The notes beneath the pieces are model-generated. The model saw nothing but the letters and a program-made list of their open reading frames with translations. It did not search any database and had not been told where the DNA came from. Both the position numbers and the translations under genes were made by a program. From Choristocarpus tenellus KU-1152 (taxonomy: Eukaryota; Phaeophyceae), in NCBI GenBank assembly GCA_964200185.2, contig CAXNAD020000064.1, positions 1-33,332 of the forward strand: a stretch of 33,332 bases of DNA. The letters are read 5' to 3'. Numbering within the stretch: the stretch's first letter is position 1; each line of letters starts with the position of its first letter. Positions 1-12,800 of this stretch are shown here, piece after piece.

Positions 1-62
1 CCATGACACATCTGCAAAATGTAAGAGGGCATAATAATAAAAAATATTGAACTGACTTTTGG

Positions 63-240
63 TTGAAAGTGTCTGTGGAGGGGGGGGGGTCTACACCAGG
101 GTGTCTATTCGGGCCTGACCAGGAAAAGTGCACTTACTTACACTATCCATCTGACGCATGCAACCAAATCACGGTAAAACCGCGACATGGAAAAATGGAC
201 CCCAAATGGACAGCCGTCACACCATCGCAGATACTTTGAG
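63..240 (+). mobile_element. MITE-like element, family 2, copy 1
   Basis: About 178 bp. The ends are an imperfect inverted repeat (GAAAGTGTCTG... and ...CAGATACTTT). The interior includes GTCTACACCAGGGTGTC and GACCCCAAATGGACAGCC. The same sequence occurs in reverse complement at 11242-11421. No coding capacity. Confidence 0.65.
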
Positions 241-717
241 GCTAAATTTCCCTCATACATCTCTAAATAATGCCAAAAAGTATAATAAAAATAGTAGTAG
301 ATGTGGTATGTAGTTTATATTGGATAAAAAGAGAAATGAGAAGTAGGACGTTGTGTGTATCCATTTAGGGAAGTCCAAACAATATATCATATTTATATGT
401 TGGTGTGTGTGTGGTGTGGTTGATGGAGTGATTGAAGATCTTTTGTTAGAATTACCAAGAAACGAGCAAGAACGTGGGAGACCTTGATTGCGATAATACG
501 ATTTATAAACGGTAGTAGTTCAACCTAAATATACTTTGTACAAGGAAAAAGAAACGAGAAAAGGATGTTAAGGCGTCCACTCTGGAAATCCAAGATACCA
601 TAAATATCTTAGGTAGGGTGTGTTTGGTTGATGTGGTGATTGAATTTCTTTTTGTGGTGGACTTCAGTCAGGATCCAGCATCCACGATCGAGGAATTCAG
701 GATCGAGATTCTTGGGC
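241..717. other. Non-coding upstream sequence of gene A
   Basis: AT-rich upstream sequence. A roughly 24 bp segment occurs twice (GTGTGGTTGATGGAGTGATT near 412 and a variant near 619). I see no convincing TATA box or exon. An in-frame ATG at 640 lies within it. Confidence 0.4.
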
Positions 718-828
718 ATGGCTTCGTATCCTGAAGGCATAGGGCTGAAAGGTGTAGTATCCCCAACAAAGGTCTACCGGGTTGTTGGATCGAACATCTC
801 TATTGGACGGCAGGCCGGACAAGATGTG
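718..828 (+). CDS. Gene A exon 1: start and first strands of the FHA domain
   Basis: Encodes 37 residues ending SIGRQAGQDV. The I-G-R triad at residues 29-31 is the FHA 'GR' signature. The donor is GTG|gtaagc, phase 0. The frame is open upstream to an ATG at 640, but residues 640-717 look unlike the domain and could be 5' UTR. Confidence 0.8.
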
Positions 829-3800
829 GTAAGCCATGCTGACAGTAAATGGGATCGAGCACCCTATTACCTTTCGATTATGTAATACTGAATTCAAAGA
901 GCGTGAAGATGATGACTAGTGCTTACTGGCTGGGGGTAGCACATATGGGGCTCAATGTTGCATATCACGATCTGTAGTCTGACACGTACTTAGGTCGCCT
1001 ACGTTGCACTGCGGACTGAAAAGCATTTTTTCATGTCTCACACAACCTGGTTCGTCGATTCGCTCATCATTACATCCACTACTCCTTCAACACACATCCC
1101 TCATTCTCTATACTTCTCTTTATTGTCGCGTCTTCAACCAACTGCTCGAAGGAACTGAGTCATCCATCTGTGTCAGCTACCCACGCGGAAATCATCATAG
1201 AAGACAATGCGGTAAGAAACATCTGGTATAGTCCTTGCTGCAGGTCGAATTGTGCATGATAATTTTTTGGTTTTAGGTAGTTTGTATCGTTTCGTGCAGG
1301 TAAGTAGGGTGAGTGTGTGTGCTCGCGTGTTGCAGGCTGACCATGGAGAACTTGATGGAGTGTTGCATTGCACCGTCCAAATGTTTCTATCTCGTTTTGA
1401 ATAATTTGTTGGCTCTCAAGCTATTGGGTGTATACACCAGATTGTCCTCCGAGACCTCAACTCCAAAGCGGGGACATTCTTCCTGGAGAGCAGCTACAGG
1501 GATGGCACTTTGGAACGAATGGACCCCGATGAAGAAGCGGAGATAGAAGATGGAGACTGGGTGCGTTTTGGGGATGATGAATCTGAACTATACCTGTGAG
1601 TTCTTCATCTCTCTCTGACGCCAAATGCACCTTCAACTCGCTTTCATTGTCTGCACCATTTGAGTTTGCTCCTGTCTTCGTTCTCTCCAGGGTTGAGGTG
1701 TTACGCTCTCCAAGCTACAAGGACGATGCACCAGGAAGGGACCAACAGGACTACAAGTCTTTGCCCGGCGGAAATCACGATGGAGGTGGGGGTGGACTTG
1801 AAGCGGTTGATCTTCATTACAAGATAGCTAGTTTGTTGCATTCACCAACTTGACTTGCTGTAGTCTCGTACTTGATGCCTTTGTTTGTTCTCTTCTCCCC
1901 CTCTTTCGATATGCTCACCTCCCTATTCCCATCCCTACAACCAAAAGAGGAGGACATCCCCTGCAAACCAATTTTACCGACCTCCAAATGAATAACTTTA
2001 CCTTGGGTTGTTCTTTGGTGACCCTACCAACGGCAGGAGTGCTCATGAAATGTTATCAGTATTCTGGAATGCTCAAATGTTGTCGCAGTACATGTGTACG
2101 GTCAGATATAATAAAGACTGATGGATTGTGCAAAATATTAGGTTCACAACGGGCAGTGATCGTCACAGTATTGAGTGCACAGGAACTGGCTGAGGCTCTC
2201 CCAACAAACACTTTTGGTCAAGTAAAAAAAGGAGCTACACAGGACCCTTACGTCCGTCTTACGCTCCAAGGCAAGGAGAAAAATGGTGCTGAGGTATCTG
2301 GATCTACATCTACAGTTCCACAAGGGGGCACTAACTGCACATGGGGTGGGACTGCCGAAAAGGGAGAAGAGGTTTACCTCTCATTTCCTTCTTCTGACAA
2401 TCCTTCAATGACATGCACTCTTCTCAGAGTGGATGTTTTTAACCAGGAAACACCTGATCGCAGCAAAGATATAACCATTGGGCGGGGTGAAGCACTTCTT
2501 GACTTATGGCTTCCTAATGGAGACATTGCAGAGCCAGATAAGGGACAAGCAAGGTGGATAGAGCTCACCCTCAGAGGGAAAAAAAGGGGGAGGGTCAGAC
2601 TCTGCGTCAGGGATGCCAAAGAACATATGGATATGAGAAGTTTGCCAGTGAGAATGCATGGTATGGAGGTGGATGGTGATAAAGCTCAGGATGGCTACAG
2701 TGAGCATATGGATGGAGAGGTTGACCTGAACAGATGCCAGGTTGGGGCCAGAGAAGAGACTATGGGTAATCCAATACCTGGAACTGAGGGAAGGGTTGAC
2801 AAGAGAGAGGACAGAAAGTGTGTGGGTCAGGAAGAAAATGAAAATATTCTGGGTCAAACTTTAATCACCCCTGAGGGCGGAGTGGTAAGGCAAAGGGACC
2901 GTGAAGTTGGGAACTCCAAAAATAAACACCACTCAATTGTTTTTTCCTCAAACTGGGGAAAGGAAGGATCGAACAACCCAAAGAGCACCTTCATTGCGGG
3001 GCTTGCATTGGCAACTAGGCTGCGAGGGAGGGCTGGAGTCAAAGGTGATGGAGATGAGGAGGCTGACCCAGCAGTTGAGATGGCGGGTTTGGATGCCAAC
3101 ACTGCAGTAGTCAATGAGGATAAGTCGAAAGAAGAAGGCTCAGATAGCTCCCCACCGCAACCAGATCAAGACAAGAGGGAGTTGTGTGGGACACCCAAGG
3201 GTGCTAGTGTCAAAAGGGACTGGATTGATGGGGGTATTGTGGCATCCATCAGGGGCAGTCTGCACGCTGGAATTTCAATTGCTGGGGCGGGAGTTGCACG
3301 ACTTCGTGAGTCCAAGGTTAAGGGAGGTGAAGGGGTTAGGATTATTAGTGCAGTAGAGGGCAACCAGAGACTCGGGGACAATCAACACGAGGGGAGGGAG
3401 GAGAATGGTGGAGGGATGGAGGACACAGCCAGAGTGGAAGGAATTTTTGAAACTAACCTAGAAAGAGATAAAGCTGTGGAGGTGGGAGATGGGAGCATGG
3501 GCCCTGAGGTTTTGATGGCAGAGAAGGCAAGGGCACAGACCGATCATGATGGAGTGGAGGCTGGGACTGAAGGAGAAGTTAGGGAAGGTGTGGAACGATG
3601 GGGAAGGACAGACGAGACAATGAAAAGCAAGAAAGTATCAGAGGGTCAGGAGGTCACTAAAGAAGATACACCAGTGGATGAAGAAACAATGGCGTCATCA
3701 ACTAATCAGTTGCTGGCATCAAGAGGCGTTGGATTCCTTAAAGATCTTCTATACCAGAAAAAGGTTCCATTTGGGGAGAGTGTGTGTGAGGGCAAGCACA

Positions 3801-6800
3801 AGAGTGGAATGAAAGAGCAGGAGATTGGCCAAGATGAGACAGTTACAAGTGGGACGGTATCAGGGAGAGAGGAGGGCACTGATCAGGACCCACCAGTCAG
3901 CAGAGAATCAATTGTGTTTTCACCTAGTCGGCTGCTTGCATCAAAAGGGTCTGGGTTCCTCAGAGATCTCTTGCACCAAAAGAAGGGTCAATGTGTGGAG
4001 GGTTTGAAGGATGGCAATGAAAAGGGTCAAGAAGAAGAGCGACAAGAGGTTGACACAGGGGATAGCAAGGAGGTGCGCCTTGTTGGTTGTGAATGCGGAA
4101 TGGAGGGTGAAAAGGTGATAGGTAGGAAAGCGTCAGAGGGTCAGGATATTGCTGATCAAGGCACAGCAGCCAATGAAGAATCAATGGTGTCAGCACCTGA
4201 TCAATTATCGGCATCAAAAGGAGCTGGATTTCTCAGGGACCTATTTATTCCAAAGAAGGGTCTCCTTGCAGAAGATGGGCAAAAGGAAAACAACAAGGGT
4301 GGGAGCAAACAAGGAGAAGCAATTGATATTGAAGATATCATGGACACACGTCGTGTAGGTAGTGAGAATAACATTTGCAGTCCTAGCATTGGTCCTAGTG
4401 AGACTGCTTATGGATCACAAGCTGAGAAAACTGTGTTTGGGTTTTCGTCACCTAAGGCAACTGTAAAATCACTCAAGGCCACCTTATCTTCCCCTCTATT
4501 GAAGTCACACCTACAAGTCCTGGGGTCATGGAAAAAGACTACCAGAGATGGGGTAACACCCACACAAGCTGTACTCTTGAGTGACGGAGGGATCACCACC
4601 TCGGATTCTACGGCAGGGCCACCTACCTCCAGCAGAGAGGTTGAGGAAATTGATGCTAAAGGTTCCTTGCAATCACAGTCGCGCAATATCAATGCCATGG
4701 TTAACACATTCAACTTAGATCCTAAAGTGGAGAGGTGTACAGCTGCAACACCACCGACTATGGTTTTTGTTTCTGTCCTGAAGGTGGAAGATCTGGCAGA
4801 GATCCTTGCAAAAAGAAGCTTTGGGAGGTCCCAAAAAGGATCAACTCTCGACCCTTATGTGAAAATCAGCATTGCTGATGTTACAGGTATCACATCCACA
4901 GTCCAGGGTGGGGGCCGGGAGTGTGTGTGGGGTAGGGAGGGTATGGGGGAGACTCTTGAAATAAAAATTTCTGATGAAGTCAGATCAGCTGCTTCAGAGA
5001 ACTGGGGTACTGTGCTGGTGGAGGTATGGAATGAAGAGAGTTCGGACAGAGATAGGGACATCATTGTGGGGTCAGGAGAATTGGGCTTGGAGAGGTGGAT
5101 TAAAGGGAAGGCTGTTTGGGTAGAACTATCAATGAAGGGAAAGCCCCGGGGTCGTGTGAAGCTCCTGGTGAGTGCCCCCAGGGACACAGTGTTGGGAGAA
5201 GAGGGTGAGATCAAAGATGAACAGCTTGGTATTTTGCAAGTATTAACAGGGGTCAGGGCAGACAAGGGTGCAGTTGTGGAAAAGATTGTTGAAGAGAGCT
5301 CAAGTACTCCTAGCAGCAATGATGTTGACAACGCCTCCTGCAGCGAAGGAGGGGATAATTCTGGGAGTCTTAGTAAGGAATGCAGTCTAGCAAATTCCCA
5401 GAATGCAAGGCATGGGCATATGTGCACTACTGGTGATAACAGCGAAATATCTTCCATTGGGGCGCTCCCCAAGCCTTTTGAAGGTGCAGGAATGACCAAA
5501 GGGGCGGATACTGATGGCAATACTAGCGAGATACGAGAAAGTGGGGAGGACCGCCAACAACGTAGGTCCAGTGCTGCCATCGTTGACAACCTCACTACGG
5601 AGACATCTCCATCAACATCTATGCTAAGTGTGGATGGGCACAAGGAAGTCAGTGATGGAAGATGCCAAGGGGATGGAAGCACTGACATACCCGAGGGGGT
5701 AATTGATGTAGGAGAAAACATTGGCAGTAGGGACAAGGCCCTTGTCAAAGAAGTGGGGCCTGGGGTAGACAGAAATATTCTAGACCTTTCTGTTGTGATT
5801 ATGAAAGTACATGGACTAGCTGGGCCCTCGCCTAAAAATAGTTTGGGGAGGCCAAAGGTGGATACAAGATTGAATCCGTATGTGATATTGAATGCCTGTG
5901 GGAGGAAAGGCACCACCTCCACAGTTTGGGGTGGGGGTAAGACATGCACCTGGCATGGTGAGGATGGGGAAAGTGTTGTCTTGGGGATTCCTCGAGAGGC
6001 TCTTATTTCTCAAGGATCAGGGGATGCACTGGCGGAGACTCTGTTGAGCGTAGAAGTTTGGAACCAAGAAAGTGAAGGGGATATTGGTGCCAATTTCATC
6101 GGGTCATCAAGTATCTTACTCAGTGATTGCCTAGGTAAGGGTGTCATGTGGATGGAGATGAGACGAAGAAGGAAGGTTAGAGGGAGGATCAAACTAAAAG
6201 TGCTGTGTTCAGCTCTGAGAGATACCCAGAACTTGTTGTGTGTGGAGCAAGAAATTCAAGGAGAGGAAGGTATTGTTGATAAGGGAAAAAAAGTTGAAGG
6301 GGTGGCAGGGGAGGACTTGGCACTGGAGAATACGGGAAGCTTTACTACAAACCAAGGATTGCATGGTGATGCTGCTTGTGATGAATCAAACATGGTTGGT
6401 AGTAGTCAGGATGAGTGCAGGGATAAGGACACAAGGGTAGGGGGAGAGGAGGAGTTGACACAGCCAACAGAGGAGAGCATCACAAATGCTAAGGTCCCTG
6501 GTGCAACAGGGACAGCGCTGGAGATGGAAGCCAGCCACATTCAGGAGAGTGGACCTTTTGAGTTGCAAGGTGAGACTGCTGTAAGTTTTCTGTACCTGTG
6601 ATAGTACTATCAGCCAGGAGCAATGTGCAGCCTTTAACAGCATTGCATGACATAGGAGATATGAATTAAAGTCAATCGGACAAATCTACAGGCTGTGGAA
6701 ATCCTGGGACATGTCAACTACAAGAAGAGAGTATTTGTAAACCTCCACATATGTGGTGGTCATGGGGTCTTAGCCACAGACTCTGTGATGGAGTGACGAC

Positions 6801-9800
6801 ATAGTAGCATGCAGTCTCAGGATGTTGAGTTCTCCAATCAGGAAAGAATGCTCCACCCACCACCATCTGCACTCAATGATAGCACTGACGTCAGCAAATC
6901 TCATGCAGGATGCAGCATCAGTGATGGTAAGCCTTCAGGAGAGGCAAGGATACTTCATGGCCGGACCCCATTAGACCAGCACACCGGAAGCCTGTCAATC
7001 ACACACCAAAGCAGTAGGACTAGACGGGAAACCCTGGCAGCTTCAATGCCTGAATCAGCTACCCCTCGACTGCTTGAACTAGCCTATGACTCACCTTTGG
7101 AGATGACCCCTAGAGGAAAAGAAATGATCGGAGGCATCGCCTCTGCCCTTGCTCCAAGAGAAGAGGGTAAAGGTATGGTTCAGAACCACACAGAAACCTC
7201 TGCTTCAGGCAAGTCTGTGCCAATGGGGGTGGGCAGTGCACAACTTATTGAGAAGGGCATACATAGTGGTGAAGCATCACATGGACAATCCACTGTGATC
7301 GGTGATGGAGGACTGACAAGGTCAGTCAAGGACGATAAGCCTAGCAAGTTTGATGAGGGTATTAACCCTGGAAGAGAGCATGCGCACACCGAAAAACCTG
7401 ATGTTTTGATGGCATATCGTGTTCGTGCACGAGAGATAGCTCGCAAGAGACGGGAGGCAGGTGCTGCATGGGGTCCACTTGGCCAGCGCCGTCCTGCATC
7501 AGTCTCAGCTTTCGGTACATGGAACCTTCCAGGTGTGAGTGAGAAAGAGATTGTAGCTGCTGCTCTCACAATTCAGGGTGCTTGGCGTGGTCACACGGCA
7601 AGGAGGAGTGTTCGGAGGCTACATCGAGCTGCACAGAAGGTGCAAAAGGTTTACCGGGGTTATCACGGACGGAAGACATTCCTGGGGCTTGCCACTAGGG
7701 TGAAGAGGGCGAGAGAAGAAGAGGAAAGGAGGCGGGTGCGCCGACGAAGGATTGCTTGGATGCAGCAGGCAAGTATTACTACAGAGTTATCTAGGTATGC
7801 AATACTTGTGAAAAAGGCAGTGACTGGCATGCTGTCACCAGCCAGCTAATATTTCAGCTGATTTAGTGCGTGATTTATGCACTTACTGATTTCACTTGAA
7901 ACAGTTATACTCTGTGCTATGTGTGCTATTAGAAGATTTTGCACATACTTACGTTAATAGTAGGCACGATGGCCCCTGTGGTCACTGTCAGGGCATGCTC
8001 CCTCGTGGAATTAATGGAGCCTTTTGTTGGAGTGGTGTCCTTCTAGTGGTATCCCATCCCATTCACGATCCTTCAAAGTATAGAGTTCAAATTATATATA
8101 TTGTACTAAGTTGCTCCTTCCCTCCTCCTTAGTCTTTCCAGTAAACAGTTTCTTGATTAAGATTTCCAACCCTCGATGATTCATGTCACCTCACTTCTCT
8201 GCTTTCACACACACATCCATGTCAACCAGACATTAACTACCACGTGTGTACTGTGCTTCCGGCATGAGCAATGCCATATGGTCATGATAGCCATATGGTC
8301 ATGATATACTTCAGTCCTGTGTTTACAAAAAATACAAGTAGCTGTACCTGGAGTTGACTGGGGATATAGTGGCCTGGTCAAACCTCAGTCCTTCCTTCCC
8401 AGTGAGCTGTGCATCTACAGTTACACAAGTATATTGACACAAGATTTTGAATGTGTGAAGCTGAAGCAGATTAATTGTGGACATACGTCAGATGTTCCAA
8501 GGACACTGACCTTAAAAAACACCTCTTGAAGAGTGAAAGTATTTTAGGGTTAGGGCACATTTGCCCTGTTTGTCCGTTTGGGGATTGGCTTCCCATGTTT
8601 GTTTTAATGACATTTTCCTACTCCAAAGTCTTTCGGAGTAGGTATCACATATATGTCTGTAACAAGGACATTGATACTTCTTAATAAACATGATAGCAAA
8701 ATTACATCAAAACCGCAACATTGGATTTTGGCCACCAAAAAGATGCGGCTCTACCCTCTAAGATACCATGACTCACACACAGGGTCCTCAAGTTTCCATT
8801 ATCCTGCTTTTTCTAGCTTCTCACCCTTACATAGACATTCACTTTTCCATCTCCAGGAGCTCCATCTCCTCCAGGCCACCCCGGCAGTTGAGCTTCTTCG
8901 AACTGACACCCTTCGTTCTGGGGCCATGGCTAGACGAATACAGCACTTCTGGAGACAACACTCTTCTGCAGTACAACACCGACGTGCTTGTGTTGTAAGG
9001 AAAGATCAAGCATGTTTACGTTCAAATTCACAATATGGTGTGGCACCAGTAGGGAGGGGAAGGCAAAGGTTAACTGCGCCAAGGATGGAGTGGCTCAGCA
9101 GGTGATGCCTCCCTTCAACAAAGAATCCATGGTAGCTCTCACTATGCTAACACAGCACATTATTGCACGATGGATAGTTTCTTCTCAAAAGTAAGCAGAG
9201 GGGTTGATATATATATATTTTTTGCAGGGTTAGGGTTAGTCATGAGCCCACAGCCGCTGCTGTGCCCTGTTCCTCCTTTGTCTATGCGCTGCTCGCATCC
9301 TGTTCTGCAATACTGTCGGCATGTTCCTCTGACGGTTTATGGCAGAGACCGTCCTCCAGCAACTGCACTATCACTGGCAAACCTGCAGCAGAGGGTTATG
9401 GCTCGAACCACAGCAAAGGAGCAATTGCGACGTTGTAGTGGACAAGATAGTAGTCAGGTCACAGCTGCCAGACAGACAAGGACCAAAAAACAGTGGAAGG
9501 CGAGCATGAAAAGTACATACGAGTCTCTGATTGACTCCAAGGATGAGGTAGGTATCCTCTCTCTAGAACCAACCAATGTGTGGTGGGCACATTCCCTTCA
9601 GCAGAATGGAAGCACAGGGACATTTGTTAAAATTTGCTCTCTATATATATATATTTTTTTGGATGGCTACTATTAATGAAGGACTTGGACATCAACATAC
9701 TTCAAACAAGTGAAGCAGTACCGTCATACTTATATATATTGTCATACTTAGATTGTCCATTCTATGTACCGTTTGCTTGTTTTGATTTGGAAGCTAGTGG

Positions 9801-12800
9801 GCCCTGTTGTGGCTCCTGTATTCCATGTACTTTTTCCCTGCAAGGATCAAAATTTGAAGAATGCCAACAACATGCAGCTTGAGGCAAGAGAGTATATCGA
9901 TTGAGGAATTGTATTTTCAACTCTTCTTGATGCCCCAGAAAGTCTCCCCAGGTAACCAATAACTCCATTCAAATTGTTATCCTTTTCAAAACTACCTTCA
10001 GGCAAGGCACCTGGTAGCTGCCCTCCATGCTGCTGAACCTGCTCGTGCTGCTGCTGCAAAGAGTCGTCGAGACCATCTCAATAGCTTCAGACAACTTCAG
10101 GAGGAGCTCCTTCACCCATCTCCCCTGAGCACGGAACAGTCTCCACTATTATTGACTGGATCAGTTCCCACCAAAACAGGACATCTACTTCTACCTTCCA
10201 AGACTGGTATTTTGATGGGAGAGCAGGAAACAGGTGAAAGGAGAAGTGGGTGGTTCCCTCCAACTCAAATTTTGGAGAAGTGGAGCAAGGGTGAAAGGGG
10301 GCATGCATCAAGGTCCATGTCTGCCCAGCATGGTACATACAAGGTATGGTCACATAGTGTATATACAATCTGATGTGATTTGTCTGAAGTATGACTTACA
10401 CAAAGCAAGCGTGTAGTGTTGATAGTAGTAATAGTAAGTTCAGGCTATCAGTATGAATTGTACATCTCATGAGCAATAAATGCTACCATAACAACAAAGA
10501 AAAACATTCAACATTCTAGTTCATGAATGAGCTCACTTGTAGCTCCTACTTAACCTAGCACGCCTCACACATCTAGGATAAGATAAACGTGTGCTGAGAG
10601 AGTAGACAGCAAGGGTTTGTTTGAGTCATAGCGATCAATATCATAATAGTTAGTGCGTAGGTAGAAGAGTACTGATGCAGGTGGTACTAGGTGGTACTAG
10701 GGTAGTATTGTGTGAAAACGGCATGGAGATCAACAGCATAATCTGTATATATCACATTGAATCAGTAGGATGCATACAGCCTATGACCTCACCTACCCCA
10801 CATATGGCATATATTTTTCCCTAGTCATGACCCTGCTTCTGGTCTTTTCCTCTGGAAAACTGAAAAACTCAGTGGTGGAGTACAAGCTTGCCTGCAGATG
10901 TGGGTGCAGATGGACCAATCGACATTCGTGGTGTGGTTTCACCTTGGCCTTCTTTCCCAATGGATCAAAAGAAGGATTCAGTGAATGGCATCATCAGTCC
11001 TGTGTTGGAGGGAGAAGGCAAGAGGACACAAGGTCATGCCACCACCACAAAACATGACCATGATTGTGATGAAAGTGATGAAGCCTCGCTCTGGTGGTAT
11101 TCATATGCCAGAGCAGGGGGTCCAAGGCCGATGACAAATGACTTGCAGGATCAGCCGCAGCCATCAGAGGTAGGATCGAATGGTGCTACACAGGCAGTGT
11201 TGGTCAGGTGTCCCAGTTCCTTGCCTTGCACTTTGTGCAGGGCTCGAAGTATCGGGGGGGGGAGTGGTGGCTGTCCATTTGGGGTCAATTTTCCCATGTC
11301 GCGATTCTTGGGTGATTTGGTTGAATACGTCGGATGGATAATGTAAATGCACTTTTCCTGATTTTGACCCAAATGGACACCCTGGTGTAGACCCCCCCCT
11401 GCCTCCCAGATACTTTGGATCGTAGGAAAGAGCTTACCACTATCACCCTACTATGTGGTACATACTTGAGAATATTACATTCTTCAAAGCACTACCCACT
11501 ACTAGTGCAAACTGTGCTGCAGTTGGTTAGGGTTAGGGTTAGGGTTAGGGTTAGGGTTTGCAGCAATCGTGCCCCCCAAAGTTTAGTTTGTTTATTTTAT
11601 TTAGTTTGATTAGTTTATAGGATTTGCAACAACGAAGTAGTGAAATAGTGGTCAGAAACTCCTTTCTGCCACAAATTGGACAAGTACCTCTTGTGGTGTT
11701 GTGGTATGAACCTACTTCGAAATGATGATGGGTACATCAACAGCTCAGTTCTTGTGCCATCCTGTATCTCCAGACCTATAGCATGACATTTGCAGTGGCT
11801 GGCGTTGCTATGATGCCAGAGTACATATACTCTTAGTGTAGCTATTAGCTGCACTCGGCACATTTCTATGCATGCATATGATGCCCTCTTCTTTGCCCTT
11901 ACATTTGTGTATGAAATAATTAGTTCCAAGCACTTGATTAAGTAATGAAAATAGACCAATCAGAGCTAAAAAGCATCGAATTGGCTCATTATGATGCACG
12001 CTCTATCCCATTGATGCAATCTTGAATCTTTATGATTGTCCTGCTACCTCTGCAACCACAGTGTGTATGGATATGTATATATTTCTTCTTCTTCTATTGT
12101 TGTTCTCAACATGCATTTTACATCGTTTTACACCATTTTAAGGACAAAACTTTCAAGGAGCTGTTGGAGAGAGTGAAGACAGGATCTGCACTTAGGTCCA
12201 AGGCAGTGGATGAGGAGGTGGAAAGAGCACGACTAAGGGTGGAGCGGGATGCTGAGGCCCTAATAAGTCAGGTACAACTCATTTTATCTTACTACAGCAG
12301 CATCTACTTCTGCCCCCATTTCCTGCATAAAGCAGGTCACAGCTAATTGCTGATATCCTCTCCACAATGCCAGGCAAATGTGTAATAAACAGAAGGTTCA
12401 TTGTGCAGCTCCATCATCCACCAACAAATACCCACTCTGCTGCCCAATTATTGCAAAAACACCAGGCTGGACGGAGTCTAAGGATCAACATGTGTCCAAG
12501 CCTGACCACCTTGCGCGCTCATGCATCTGTTAGGCAACACAATGCAGCTGTAAAGATCCAGGCCTGTGCTCGAGGAGTTCTGGGGCGAAGGAGAGCAGCT
12601 GTACTCAGGGCAGAGATGAGGGTGTTTGGGGCTTTGCAGGTGCTTGGATGGTACATTTCTTGTCCCCTGGGTGCACACACTCACTGATTTGCTGGCAGAA
12701 CCGTCATCTGTAGTGAAACATCCTGCAGCTACCTCGTGAGCTTTGCCAAAATCAGTAATGATACAATAGTGTTAACTACAATGATTGTATCATACTGTAC

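Noticed and set aside
4855-5949. 364-codon open frame on the minus strand
   Set aside because: It is exactly antisense to the C2-2 to C2-3 part of gene A. Its composition (Ser, Pro, Leu, Thr rich) is what an antisense of a Gly/Glu/Ser-rich exon gives, and it has no domain.
6581-6601. Reading the giant exon through to its own stop at 6601
   Set aside because: A strong GTAAGT donor at 6581 is in phase with the next exon carrying IQ motifs, so splicing is more likely than termination there.
7769-7849. Reading exon 6 through to the stop at 7849, or using the GTATGC donor at 7795
   Set aside because: The 7795 donor leaves phase 2, which does not match exon 7. The GC donor at 7769 joins in phase 0 and continues the helix.
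9228-9253. Extending exon 8 to the TTTTTTGCAG acceptor at 9227
   Set aside because: It would need a phase 1 upstream exon, but exon 7 ends in phase 0, and it would place telomere-like repeats in the coding sequence.
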